DNA from: Micromonospora sp. RP3T
GTDB lineage: Bacteria > Actinomycetota > Actinomycetes > Mycobacteriales > Micromonosporaceae
Assembly (NCBI RefSeq): GCF_003027925.1
Contig: NZ_PYPS01000034.1
Location: 23,351-87,350 of the forward strand
DNA: 64,000 nucleotides
Direction: 5' to 3'
The position numbers and the translations under genes are program-made. The notes under the pieces are model-generated. The model made no database searches, was not told where the DNA came from, and saw nothing but the letters and a program-made list of their open reading frames with translations. This document shows, one piece after another, positions 15,386 through 23,295 of this stretch (position 1 is its first letter; each line of letters begins with the position of its first letter).

Positions 15386-15973
15386 ATGGATGACCTCGAC
15401 GTGCTCGACTGGCGGGAGCGGGTGGCCGGGCTCTACCTGTCCGACCTCGACCTCGGCGGGTTCCGGGCCGCCCGGGACGAGCTGTTCGGCAGCCACCCGA
15501 GCAGCCCGGTGCCACCCGCCGACCGGGCCGGCTTCACCGGACTGCGCTGGTATCCGCCGGACCCGGCCGCCGTGGTGGAGGCGCCGTTACGGCCCGCCAC
15601 CGGCACGCTCAGCATCGACACCGGCGGCCCCGACGGGGTGGTCGACTACCGCCGGGTGGCGGTCGCCGAGACACCCTGGGGGCCGCTCACCCTGTGGTGG
15701 ATCGACGCGTACGGAGGCGGGTTGTTCGTGCCGCTGCGCGACGCCAGCTGCGGCGACGGGTCGTACGGCGGCGGGCGCTACCTGACCGACACGGTGAAGG
15801 GCACGTTCGGGCGGGGCCTGACCGTGCTGCCCGGCGACCGGGTCCGGCTGGACGCCAACTACCTCTACAACCCGAGTTGCGCCTACGACGACCGGTGGGC
15901 CTGCCCGCTCGCCCCGCCGGAGAACCGCCTCGACGTGCCGCTGCGCGCCGGGGAGCGGGCGTACCACGAGTGA
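15386..15973 (+). CDS. DUF1684 family protein
   Basis: A 195-residue protein of the DUF1684 family (COG3358). Family features are the opening WRERVAGLYL segment with FRAARDELFGSHPSSPV and the C-terminal hallmark LDANYLYNPSCAYDDRWACPL, where conserved asparagine, proline and cysteine residues lie. Most homologues carry PENRLDVPLRAGE at the end, as here. No signal peptide is visible. The biochemical role of the family is not known. It is divergent from the MarR-pirin operon and convergent with the stress-protein gene that follows. Confidence 0.88.
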   Translation: MDDLDVLDWRERVAGLYLSDLDLGGFRAARDELFGSHPSSPVPPADRAGFTGLRWYPPDPAAVVEAPLRPATGTLSIDTGGPDGVVDYRRVAVAETPWGPLTLWWIDAYGGGLFVPLRDASCGDGSYGGGRYLTDTVKGTFGRGLTVLPGDRVRLDANYLYNPSCAYDDRWACPLAPPENRLDVPLRAGERAYHE

Positions 15974-15980
15974 CGCGGAA

Positions 15981-16008
15981 CGGGAGGGCCCCGACCGGGA
16001 CCCTCCCG
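15981..16008. terminator. bidirectional hairpin terminator
   Basis: The arms cgggaggg and ccctcccg pair around a 12-base loop between the convergent genes ending at 15973 and 16028. Confidence 0.6.
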
Positions 16009-16027
16009 CGCGTGACCGCCGGCCGCC

Positions 16028-16615
16028 TCAGCGGGCGGTGGCCCCGGTGGGCGTCAGGTGCATCCGGCCGAGCATCTGCCGGGCCTGCTCCGCCAGCTCC
16101 GCGTCCACGGTGACCGCGTACTGGCTGGCCCGCAGCGAGCTGGCCGAGGTGAAGTCGCGCTGCCCGCCGCTCATGGCGTGCGCGACCGCGCCGAACACGG
16201 CCCCCCAGATCGCACCGATCACCAGCCCGACCAGGATCACCGCCAACCAGTTGCCGGCCGTGAAGATGCCGAAGAGCAACCCGATGAACAGGCCGAACCA
16301 GGCGCCGGTGCCGGCGCCCAACAGGGCCGCCCGGCCCGTGGTGAGTCGCCCCATCACGGTCTCCACAAGCGTCAGGTTGGTGCCGACGATCGACGTCCGT
16401 TCCACCGGGAACCGGTTGTCGGCCAGATAGTCCACCACGCGTTGGGCGGACGGATAGTCCGGGTACGAGCCGATCGTGACGGTCGGCGGGCCGGCCTGCG
16501 GCCCGTGCCCGTCCCCGCTCGGCGGCATCGGGCGACCGCCCGGGCCGGACGGGAGGTTGTCGCCGCCCGGCATTCCGGGTCGCCAGGCCGCGGTCGGAGT
16601 CGAGGGTCTGGTCAT
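16028..16615 (-). CDS. GSP17M-like general stress membrane protein
   Basis: A 195-residue protein with a disordered proline/glycine-rich head (about 1-45) and an N-terminal general-stress-protein-17M-like domain (TVTIGSYPDYPSAQRVVDYL, with VERTSIVGTNL). Two glycine-rich hydrophobic segments follow (ALLGAGTGAWFGLFIGLLFG and WLAVILVGLVIGAIWGAVFG) that look like a glycine-zipper membrane hairpin, and then a short tail. The second of two near ATGs, at 16615, is preferred because AAGGAGG lies six bases before it and directly abuts the first. A SigB-type promoter candidate is at 16643-16667. Confidence 0.85.
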   Translation of the reverse strand: MTRPSTPTAAWRPGMPGGDNLPSGPGGRPMPPSGDGHGPQAGPPTVTIGSYPDYPSAQRVVDYLADNRFPVERTSIVGTNLTLVETVMGRLTTGRAALLGAGTGAWFGLFIGLLFGIFTAGNWLAVILVGLVIGAIWGAVFGAVAHAMSGGQRDFTSASSLRASQYAVTVDAELAEQARQMLGRMHLTPTGATAR

Positions 16616-16642
16616 GAGCATCCTCCTTCGTCAACCAGCCGC

Positions 16643-16667
16643 GTTCCCGGCACCGGCGAGCGGTAAC
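16643..16667 (-). promoter_or_regulatory. SigB-type promoter candidate for the GSP17M-like gene
   Basis: On the minus strand GTTA, 15 bases, GGGAAC. The -10 box is the same as that in the ChaB promoter and close to the SigB consensus GGGTAC. It would start RNA about 21 bases before ATG 16615. Confidence 0.45.
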
Positions 16668-16694
16668 GCGCCGGCCCGCGCCGATCCCGGCGAG

Positions 16695-16719
16695 GCATGG
16701 TGACGGCGAGGCCGGGTAG
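16695..16719 (+). promoter_or_regulatory. weak SigB-type promoter candidate for the GH15-SDR pair
   Basis: GCAT, 15 bases, GGGTAG, ending 8 bases before GTG 16728, so any transcript would be leaderless or nearly so. The match is one base off the consensus; confidence is low. Confidence 0.25.
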
Positions 16720-16727
16720 CCAGCACC

Positions 16728-18563
16728 GTGCGGACCGGACGGATCAGTGAGCACGGCTTCCTCGCCGACGGGCGCAGCGCCGCCCTGGTGGACACCGCCG
16801 GCGCGGTCAACTGGTGGTGTCCGGCCCGGTTCGACGGGCCGTCGGTCTTCGGGCGGCTGCTGGACGACGACGCCGGGCACTGGGCCATCCGTCCGGAGGG
16901 CGAGTTCACCAGCACCCGGTCCTATCTGGACGACGCGCTGGTGCTGCGTACCGTCTTCACCACGCCGACCGGGACGGTGGCGGTCACCGACGCGTTGGCG
17001 CTGGAACCCGGCGCGCGCGGGCACGACGTCGGCCTGCGGTCGCCGCGGGTGCTCGCGCGGCTGGTCGAGGGCATCGGCGGCGAGGTGCCGATGCGGGTGG
17101 ACTACGCGCCGCGGTTCGAGTACGGCCGGGTCGGCGCCTACCTCACCGAGCGGGACGGGGTGGTGGTGGCCACCGCCGGCGCGTGCCGGCTGGAGCTGCG
17201 CGCCGACGTGGACCTGACGTTCGCCGACGGCACCGCCGTCGGTGAATTCACCGCCCGCGCCGGCAGCGCCCACCACTTCACCCTCGGGTACGCCCCGACG
17301 TACGCCGGTGGGACGCCGACGCTGCCCGACGCCGCCGAGGTGGTGGCCGGGACGGTCGCCGGCTGGCGGTCCTGGGCCGAGCTGCACGACTACCGGGGGG
17401 AGTACCGCGACCTGGTCCGACGTAGCGCGCTCGTGGTGCAGGGGATGACCTACGGGCCGAGCGGCGCGGTCGTCGCGGCGGCCACCACCGCGCTGCCGGA
17501 ACAGCTCGGCGGGGACCGCAACTACGACTACCGTTTCGTCTGGCTCCGCGACTTCAGCCTGACGCTCCAGGCGCTCTGGCGGGCCGCCTGCCCGGACGAG
17601 GCGGACCGGCAGTTCACCTGGGTGGCCCGGGCGATGGGCCGGCTCGGCGACGCGCCCGCCCCGATCATGTACGGGGTCGAGGGGGAGCGGGACCTGACCG
17701 AGCACGACCTCGACCACCTCGCCGGGTACGCCGGCAGCCGGCCGGTGCTGGTCGGCAACGACGCCTGGCGGCAGCGGCAGAACGACGTGCTGGGCGAGGT
17801 GCTCGACGCGGCGTGGCTGATGCGGCACTACCTCGACCCGATGTCACCCGACGTGCGCCACCTGCTGCGCACGCTCGCCGACCAGGCGGTACGCGACTGG
17901 CACCGGCCGGACGCCGGGATGTGGGAGGCGCGCGACGCCGAGCGGCACTACGTCTCGTCCAAGGTGCAGTGCTGGACCGCGCTGGACCGGGCGGTGCGGT
18001 TCGGGCCGCGGCTCGGCGACCCGGCCGACGTGGCCCGCTGGGCGGCGGCCCGGGACGAGGTCCGGGCGGCGGTGCTCACCCGGGGCTGGAACGAGCGGGT
18101 CGGCGCGTACACCGGGGCGTTCGACTCCGACGACCTGGACGCCTCGGTGCTGATCATGCCGCTTGTCGGGTTCCTGCCGGCGGACGACCCGCGGATGCGC
18201 GCCACGATGGACGTGATCGAGCGGCGGCTGTCCCACAACGGGCTGCTGCGGCGTTGGGACGGTGACCCGGCCGGCTTCGTGATCTGCTCGTTCTGGCTGG
18301 CCGGTTGCCTGGCCGAGGCGGGCGAACTGGACCGGGCCCGGCGGTTGTTCGAGCAGCTCGCCGCGCGCACGAACGACCTCGGCCTGTACGCCGAGCAGAT
18401 CGACCAGGTCACCGGCGAGCAGCTCGGGAACTTCCCGCAGGCGTTCTCGCACATCGGCCTGATCAACGCCGCCGGCCGGATCACCGAGGCCGCCGCGCGG
18501 TTCGCGCACGACCGACCGGCCGTGCCGACCGGCGCGGCCCGCACGGAGGGAGCACGCGGATGA
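16728..18563 (+). CDS. glycoside hydrolase family 15 (glucoamylase/trehalase-like)
   Basis: A 611-residue cytosolic GH15 protein. An N-terminal beta-sandwich (about 1-215, opening GRISEHGFLADGRSAALVD) leads to an alpha/alpha barrel with NYDYRFVWLRDFSLTLQAL, the substrate-binding WLRD motif, and the final GNFPQAFSHIGLINAA. Likely catalytic glutamates are in the middle barrel and in LYAEQIDQ near the end. Actinobacterial GH15 proteins of this layout are mostly trehalases or act on alpha-glucans, so trehalose hydrolysis is plausible but not proven. It overlaps the next gene as ATGA, implying coupled translation with the dehydrogenase. Confidence 0.9.
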   Translation: MRTGRISEHGFLADGRSAALVDTAGAVNWWCPARFDGPSVFGRLLDDDAGHWAIRPEGEFTSTRSYLDDALVLRTVFTTPTGTVAVTDALALEPGARGHDVGLRSPRVLARLVEGIGGEVPMRVDYAPRFEYGRVGAYLTERDGVVVATAGACRLELRADVDLTFADGTAVGEFTARAGSAHHFTLGYAPTYAGGTPTLPDAAEVVAGTVAGWRSWAELHDYRGEYRDLVRRSALVVQGMTYGPSGAVVAAATTALPEQLGGDRNYDYRFVWLRDFSLTLQALWRAACPDEADRQFTWVARAMGRLGDAPAPIMYGVEGERDLTEHDLDHLAGYAGSRPVLVGNDAWRQRQNDVLGEVLDAAWLMRHYLDPMSPDVRHLLRTLADQAVRDWHRPDAGMWEARDAERHYVSSKVQCWTALDRAVRFGPRLGDPADVARWAAARDEVRAAVLTRGWNERVGAYTGAFDSDDLDASVLIMPLVGFLPADDPRMRATMDVIERRLSHNGLLRRWDGDPAGFVICSFWLAGCLAEAGELDRARRLFEQLAARTNDLGLYAEQIDQVTGEQLGNFPQAFSHIGLINAAGRITEAAARFAHDRPAVPTGAARTEGARG

Positions 18564-19339
18564 CCGGACGGCTGGCGGGCAGGACCGCCCTGATCACCGG
18601 CTCGGACTCGGGCATCGGCCAGGCCACCGCCATCGAGTTCGGCCGGGAGGGCGCCGACGTGGTGGTGCACTACCTGCACGACCACGCCGGGGCGAACCAC
18701 ACCCGGGCCGAGATCGAGAAGGCGGGTCGGCGGGCCGTGGTGGTCCAGGGCGACATCAGCGTCGAGCACCAGGTCGACGCGATGTTCGACGAGGCGCTGG
18801 CCGAGTTCGACCGGCTGGACGTGCTGATGAACGACGCCGGAGTGGACGCCTCCGGCATTCCGGTGGCCGACCTGGACACCGAGACCTGGGACCGGTGCAT
18901 CCGTACCAACCTCTACGGCATGTTCTTCTGCTGCCGGCGGTTCGTGCGGCACCGTCGGGACGCCGGTGGCGGCGGAAAGATCATCAACATCACCTCGATC
19001 CACCAGGAGGTGGCCCGGGCCGGCGGCGCGGACTACGACGCCAGCAAGGGCGGCATGCTGGAGCTGGCCAAGAGCCTGGCGCTGGAGGTCGCCCCGATGC
19101 GCATGAACGTCAACAACATCGGGCCCGGGATGGTGCTCACCCCGTTCAACCAGGAGGCCATCGACGACCCGAAGTACCTGCACGAGCAGGTGCAGAGCAT
19201 TCCGTGGAAACGGGCCGCCGAGCCGGCCGAGATCGCGAAGCTGGCGGTGTTCCTGGCCAGCGCCGACGCCGACTACGTGACCGGGTCGACGTACTTCATG
19301 GATGGCGGCCTGATGCAGAACCAGGGCCAGGGCGCCTGA
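18560..19339 (+). CDS. short-chain dehydrogenase/reductase (glucose-1-dehydrogenase-like)
   Basis: A 259-residue classical SDR oxidoreductase. The cofactor motif TGSDSGIG is near residue 14, NDAG replaces the usual NNAG, the catalytic serine is in INITSIHQ, and the YxxxK pair lies in DYDASKGGMLELAK. MNVNNIGPGMVLTPF and the C-terminal TGSTYFMDGGL are also typical. It resembles glucose 1-dehydrogenase-type enzymes; its coupling to a glucosidase-like gene (4-bp overlap) makes oxidation of the released sugar an attractive but unproven idea. ATG 18560 is fixed by the overlap. Confidence 0.88.
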   Translation: MTGRLAGRTALITGSDSGIGQATAIEFGREGADVVVHYLHDHAGANHTRAEIEKAGRRAVVVQGDISVEHQVDAMFDEALAEFDRLDVLMNDAGVDASGIPVADLDTETWDRCIRTNLYGMFFCCRRFVRHRRDAGGGGKIINITSIHQEVARAGGADYDASKGGMLELAKSLALEVAPMRMNVNNIGPGMVLTPFNQEAIDDPKYLHEQVQSIPWKRAAEPAEIAKLAVFLASADADYVTGSTYFMDGGLMQNQGQGA

Positions 19340-19375
19340 GCAGCGCCGCCGCGCCGGGTGCGGGAGGATGGCGCG

Positions 19376-19876
19376 GTGAAGCTGGTCATCATGGCGGACA
19401 CGCACGTGCCGAAGCGGGCGCGGGACCTGCCGGCACCACTCTGGGCGGCGGTGGACGCCGCCGACGTGGTGCTGCACGCGGGGGACTGGGTGGACGAGTC
19501 ACTGCTGGACGCGCTCGAGGCCCGGTCGCGCCGGCTGGTCGGCGTGTACGGCAACAACGACGGGCCGGCGTTGCGGGCCCGGCTGCCCGAGGTGGCCCGC
19601 GTCGAGCTGGCCGGGCTCACGGTCGCGGTGGTGCACGAGACCGGGCCGAAGACCCGGCGGGAGGAGCGGTGCGCCGCCGCGTACCGCGACTGTGACCTGC
19701 TGGTCTTCGGCCACTCGCACATCCCGTGGGACACCGTCGCGCCGGGCGGGCTGCGGCTGCTCAACCCCGGCTCGCCCACCGACCGGCGGGCCCAGCCGGA
19801 CGCGACGTACCTGACCGCCCGGGTGGCGGCGGGGCGGCTCGACCACGTCGAGCTGCACCGCCTCCCCCCGCGCTGA
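19376..19876 (+). CDS. YfcE/MJ0936-type metallophosphoesterase
   Basis: A 166-residue calcineurin-like phosphodiesterase. The five metal motifs are visible: MADTHVP (D-x-H), VVLHAGDWVD (GD), VYGNNDG (GNxD), VVHETG and VFGHSHIPWD (GHSH). It is the short single-domain form that cleaves phosphodiesters in vitro; the physiological substrate is not known. GTG 19376 is preferred over an upstream start because a GGGAGG sits nine bases before it. It is 36 bp past the SDR stop, possibly in the same transcript. Confidence 0.9.
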   Translation: MKLVIMADTHVPKRARDLPAPLWAAVDAADVVLHAGDWVDESLLDALEARSRRLVGVYGNNDGPALRARLPEVARVELAGLTVAVVHETGPKTRREERCAAAYRDCDLLVFGHSHIPWDTVAPGGLRLLNPGSPTDRRAQPDATYLTARVAAGRLDHVELHRLPPR

Positions 19877-19885
19877 TCGCCGGGC

Positions 19886-20113
19886 TCAGCGCCCCCGGCC
19901 GGTCTCCGCCTGGAGCTCGTCGATCCGTCGGGACGCCTCCGCCTTGGTCAGCCCCTCCGGCACCGTCTCGCCCGCCTCCTGGGCCAGGGTGTGCAGGTAG
20001 GACTCCTGGGCCGCGGTGGGCGGCTCGTCGCCGGTCACCCAGTCGTCCGGATCCTTGACGGCGGCGTCCGGGTTCGCGTTCACGGTGGTGCGGTCGTTGG
20101 CGCGGTCGGCCAT
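19886..20113 (-). CDS. DUF3072 small protein
   Basis: A 75-residue soluble protein of the DUF3072 family: a charged asparagine-rich head, then DPDDWVTGDEPPTAAQESYL and the short helical KAEASRRIDELQAE at the end. The family is common in actinobacterial stress loci and has no known activity. ATG 20113 is chosen over GTG 20122 because the AAAGGG ribosome site overlaps the latter. A SigB-type promoter candidate is at 20145-20170. Confidence 0.85.
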   Translation of the reverse strand: MADRANDRTTVNANPDAAVKDPDDWVTGDEPPTAAQESYLHTLAQEAGETVPEGLTKAEASRRIDELQAETGRGR

Positions 20114-20144
20114 GATGATCACCCTTTCTCGAACGGATGTGCCA

Positions 20145-20170
20145 TTACCCCCGTGCCGGCAGGTTCATGC
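20145..20170 (-). promoter_or_regulatory. SigB-type promoter candidate for the DUF3072 gene
   Basis: On the minus strand GCAT, 16 bases, GGGTAA, giving a leader of about 25 bases before ATG 20113. It fits the GNNT-N14/16-GGGTA pattern of actinobacterial SigB promoters. Confidence 0.45.
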
Positions 20171-20193
20171 CGGCCGGCACCTACGATCAACCG

Positions 20194-21159
20194 ATGACAG
20201 CGGACCGGGCGGGTGTGGTGGTGGTCGGCGCGGGCATCGCCGGGGTGGCGTGCGCGACCGAGATGGCTCGGGCCGGCATCCCGGTCGAGGTGCGCGAACG
20301 CGCCCGGGTGACCGGTGGGCGAATGGCCAGCAAGCGCTTCGACGGGCGTCCCGCCGACCTGGGCGCCGCCTACTTCACCGTCGACGACCCGGACTTCGCC
20401 GCAGTGGTCGCCGGCTGGCAGGCCGCCGGCCTGGTCCGGGAGTGGACCGACACGCTCGTCGCGTACGGGCCGCGCGGGCGGGAGCAGGTGACCGGCCCGA
20501 TGCGCTGGGCCGCCCCGCGTGGGCTGCGCTCGCTCGTCGAACACCTGGCCGCCGAGCTGCCGGTCACGCACGACCGGCTGATCATGACGGTCGAGCCGGG
20601 ACCCCGGGTGGACGGCCGGGCCGCCGAGGCGGTGGTGCTCGCCATGCCGGGCCCGCAGGCCGCCCTGCTGCTCGACCCGGCGCTGGAGACGGCCACCCGC
20701 GCGGTGGCGACCCAACGCTGGTCGTCCACGCTCTCCGCGGTGCTGCACTTCCCGTCCCGCCGCTGGTCCGACTTCCGGGGCGCGTTCGTCAACGACCACC
20801 CGGTGCTGAGCCTGGTCTGCGACGACGGCGACCGGCGTGGCGACGGCGCCCCGGTACTGGTCGCGCACACCACGCCGGCGTTCGCCGCCGGGCACCTGCT
20901 GCAACCGACAGCCGCCCGGCCGGAGATCGAACAGGCCGTCCGGGACCTGCTCGGGCTGCCCGAGCCGGCCCTGTCGACCCACGTGCACCGCTGGACGTAC
21001 GCCCGGCCGGTGGCGACCGGCGCGGACGGCACGTTCCACCTGGACGACGACGGGATCGGCCTGGCCGGCGACGCGTTCGGCCGGCCCCGGGTGCAGAGCG
21101 CCTGGCGGTCCGGCCACGACCTCGGTCGGGCGTTGGCCGCCCGGCTGCGCGGGGACTGA
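20194..21159 (+). CDS. FAD-dependent amine-oxidase-like oxidoreductase
   Basis: A 321-residue flavoprotein with an N-terminal Rossmann dinucleotide motif VVVVGAGIAGVACATEMA, followed by ERARVTGGRMASKRF (the GG doublet of the amine oxidase family) and the C-terminal FAD motif GIGLAGDAFGRPRVQSAWRS. It matches the renalase-like/NAD(P)-binding amine oxidase group found in actinobacteria and cyanobacteria. The substrate is unknown. ATG 20194 directly precedes the Rossmann strand; longer upstream readings add unlikely sequence. It is divergent from DUF3072 with 80 bp between starts. Confidence 0.85.
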   Translation: MTADRAGVVVVGAGIAGVACATEMARAGIPVEVRERARVTGGRMASKRFDGRPADLGAAYFTVDDPDFAAVVAGWQAAGLVREWTDTLVAYGPRGREQVTGPMRWAAPRGLRSLVEHLAAELPVTHDRLIMTVEPGPRVDGRAAEAVVLAMPGPQAALLLDPALETATRAVATQRWSSTLSAVLHFPSRRWSDFRGAFVNDHPVLSLVCDDGDRRGDGAPVLVAHTTPAFAAGHLLQPTAARPEIEQAVRDLLGLPEPALSTHVHRWTYARPVATGADGTFHLDDDGIGLAGDAFGRPRVQSAWRSGHDLGRALAARLRGD

Positions 21160-21187
21160 CCCACCCCCGCCGGCCGCCGGGGACCGC

Positions 21188-22474
21188 TCAGCCGGCCGGC
21201 ACCGGCTCCTTGCCCGCACCGGTCTCGGTGCTCTCCCGGGTGCGGTCGCCCGCCCGGTCCAACAGCTGCATGACCGGCGTCGCGGCGACCCCGTGGGCCA
21301 CCACCGAGACCACCACCACCAGGCCGACGGTCGCCCAGAGCAGCTCCGCCTGCGGGAAGTCCGTCTTGCTGGTGGCGTACGCCAGGTAGTAGAACGAGCC
21401 GACGCCGCGGATGCCGAACGCCGAGATCACCCAGTGCTCGGCCGGCCGGCCCGGCGCGCCGCGCAGCGACAACCAGCCGACCAGCGGCCGGATCACCAGC
21501 ACCAGGCCCAGCCCGACCAGCGCCGCCGGCCAGGTGAGCGGGGCCAGCAGCCCACCGATCACCGCGCCCCCGAACAGCAGCAGCAACAACACGGTGAGCA
21601 GCCGCTCCACCTGCTCCGCGAAGTCGTGCAGCACGGAGTGGAACTCGCTGGTGCGCTCGGCGGCCCGGATCGCCCGGGCGGCCACGAAGACCGCCAGGAA
21701 GCCGTACCCGCCGATCACCTCGACCAGCCCGTACGCGAGGAACGTGGCGGCCAGTGCGAGGAACCCCTCGGAGTGCTTGGCCAGCCGCAGCGTGCTCGGC
21801 GCGCGGAAGAACAGCTTGCCGAGCAGCCAACCGACCAGCAGGCCCCCGCCCACGCCGGCGGCGAGCTTGTAGACCACGTCCACGGCCACCCACTCGGCCA
21901 ACCAGGCCGACGGGGCGAGGCCGACGCTGGCGATAGCGATGGCGGCGTAGACGAACGGGAAGGCCAGACCGTCGTTCAGGCCGGCCTCCGAGGTGAGCGC
22001 GAAGCGCACCTCGTCCTCCGAGTCCTCCACGTCGGTCGGCTCACCCACCTGCACGTCGGAGGCGAGCACCGGGTCGGTCGGCGCGAGCGCCGCCCCGAGC
22101 AGCAGCGCCGCCGCCGGCACCAGGCCGGCCCACCACCAGCCGAGCAGCGCCACCGCGGCGATGCACAGCGGCATGGCGATGGCCAGCAGCCGCCAGGTGG
22201 ACGACCAGCGGGCCCAGCTCAGCGGCCGGTCGATCTTCAGGCCGGCGCCCATCAGGGCGACGATCACCCCCACCTCGGTGAGGTGGGTGGTCAGCTCCGG
22301 CGAGCGCAGCGGATCCGGTGTCGGCAACCCGGTCGGCAGCGCGAAGACCAGCATGCCGAGCCCGAGGAACGCGATCGGCATCGACAGTGGCCGCTTCTCC
22401 AGCACCCGGGGCAGGATGCCCGCCAGCAGCGCACCGACGCCCAACAGAGCGAACGCGACATCGACCGGTTCCAC
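21188..22474 (-). CDS. cation:proton antiporter (CPA1-like)
   Basis: A 428-residue polytopic membrane protein with about 12 helices exchanging sodium or potassium for protons. The hallmark ALAPTDPVLASDVQVG is in helix 5, and EAGLNDGLAFP (the ND pair that binds the ion) is in helix 6. FGIRGVGSFYYLAYA corresponds to the conserved RGVGS region of helix 10-11. The short C-terminal tail lacks a regulatory domain. GTG 22474 is the natural start. Its place among stress-type genes suggests pH or salt homeostasis. Confidence 0.92.
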   Translation of the reverse strand: MEPVDVAFALLGVGALLAGILPRVLEKRPLSMPIAFLGLGMLVFALPTGLPTPDPLRSPELTTHLTEVGVIVALMGAGLKIDRPLSWARWSSTWRLLAIAMPLCIAAVALLGWWWAGLVPAAALLLGAALAPTDPVLASDVQVGEPTDVEDSEDEVRFALTSEAGLNDGLAFPFVYAAIAIASVGLAPSAWLAEWVAVDVVYKLAAGVGGGLLVGWLLGKLFFRAPSTLRLAKHSEGFLALAATFLAYGLVEVIGGYGFLAVFVAARAIRAAERTSEFHSVLHDFAEQVERLLTVLLLLLFGGAVIGGLLAPLTWPAALVGLGLVLVIRPLVGWLSLRGAPGRPAEHWVISAFGIRGVGSFYYLAYATSKTDFPQAELLWATVGLVVVVSVVAHGVAATPVMQLLDRAGDRTRESTETGAGKEPVPAG

Positions 22475-22576
22475 GACCCCACCCTTCGGCCGCCCGGCGG
22501 CCGGGCGGAGGTGGTCAGCAGGTGCCCCGAACCGGTGCCGGCTAAGCCTTTCGACGCAGCCGTGGTGACCGGTGGC

Positions 22577-23254
22577 TCAGCCGAGGGAACCGATCGCGCT
22601 GTCCGGCAGCCCGTCGAGCAGCTCGGCCGGGTCCTCGTACACCGCCACCGCGCCGGCGCCCGCCAGCTCCGCCCGGCCGGTGCCGCCGCAGGTCAGGCCG
22701 ATGCAGGGGATGTCCAGCTTGCCGGCGGCGGCGACGTCCCAGACCGAGTCGCCGACGAACACCACCCGCTCGGCGGCCAACCCCGACTGTTCCAGCGCGG
22801 CGGCCAGGATGTCGGGGGCGGGCTTGCTCTCCTTCGCGTCGGCCGAGGAGGTGACCGTGTCGATCACGTCGTCGGCGTCCAGCGCGGCGCGCAGCACGGC
22901 CACCTCGTGCTCGGCTGCCGAAGTGGCGAGCACCACCCGCAGGCCCCGGTCCGCGCAGGCGTGCAGCAGCTCCCGGGCCCGGGGCAGCGGCGCGAGCCGC
23001 TCCCAGTATTCCGCGTAGAGCGCGTCGTGCGCGTCGCGCAGGCGCCCGTCGGAGTCGGTGTCCCGTTCCGCGCCGAGCAGGTGGTCGAGGAGCTTGTCCG
23101 AGCCCATGCCGATGGACCGGTGGATCCGCGCCATCGGCACCCGGTGGTCGGCCTGGCGCAGCGCCTCCCACCAGCTCACCGCGTGCAGGTAGGTGGAGTC
23201 GATCAGGGTCCCGTCGACGTCGAAGAGGACGCCGTGGCGCGTGTCGTCGGTCAT
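22577..23254 (-). CDS. HAD-superfamily hydrolase (phosphoglycolate-phosphatase-like)
   Basis: A 225-residue HAD subfamily IA phosphatase. Motif I is LFDVDGTLIDSTYLHA, motif II ATSAAEHEV, the lysine motif AKESKPAPDIL, and motif IV FVGDSVWDVAAAGK. The alpha-helical cap lies between residues 20 and 90. ATG 23254 fits motif I near the N-terminus. It is 41 bp past the SpoIIE gene stop in the same direction, so the two could share a transcript, but no functional link is evident. The substrate is unknown. Confidence 0.88.
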   Translation of the reverse strand: MTDDTRHGVLFDVDGTLIDSTYLHAVSWWEALRQADHRVPMARIHRSIGMGSDKLLDHLLGAERDTDSDGRLRDAHDALYAEYWERLAPLPRARELLHACADRGLRVVLATSAAEHEVAVLRAALDADDVIDTVTSSADAKESKPAPDILAAALEQSGLAAERVVFVGDSVWDVAAAGKLDIPCIGLTCGGTGRAELAGAGAVAVYEDPAELLDGLPDSAIGSLG

Positions 23255-23295
23255 GGCGTGCCTCCTACCCGGGACGGACGCGGGCGACGCGCGGC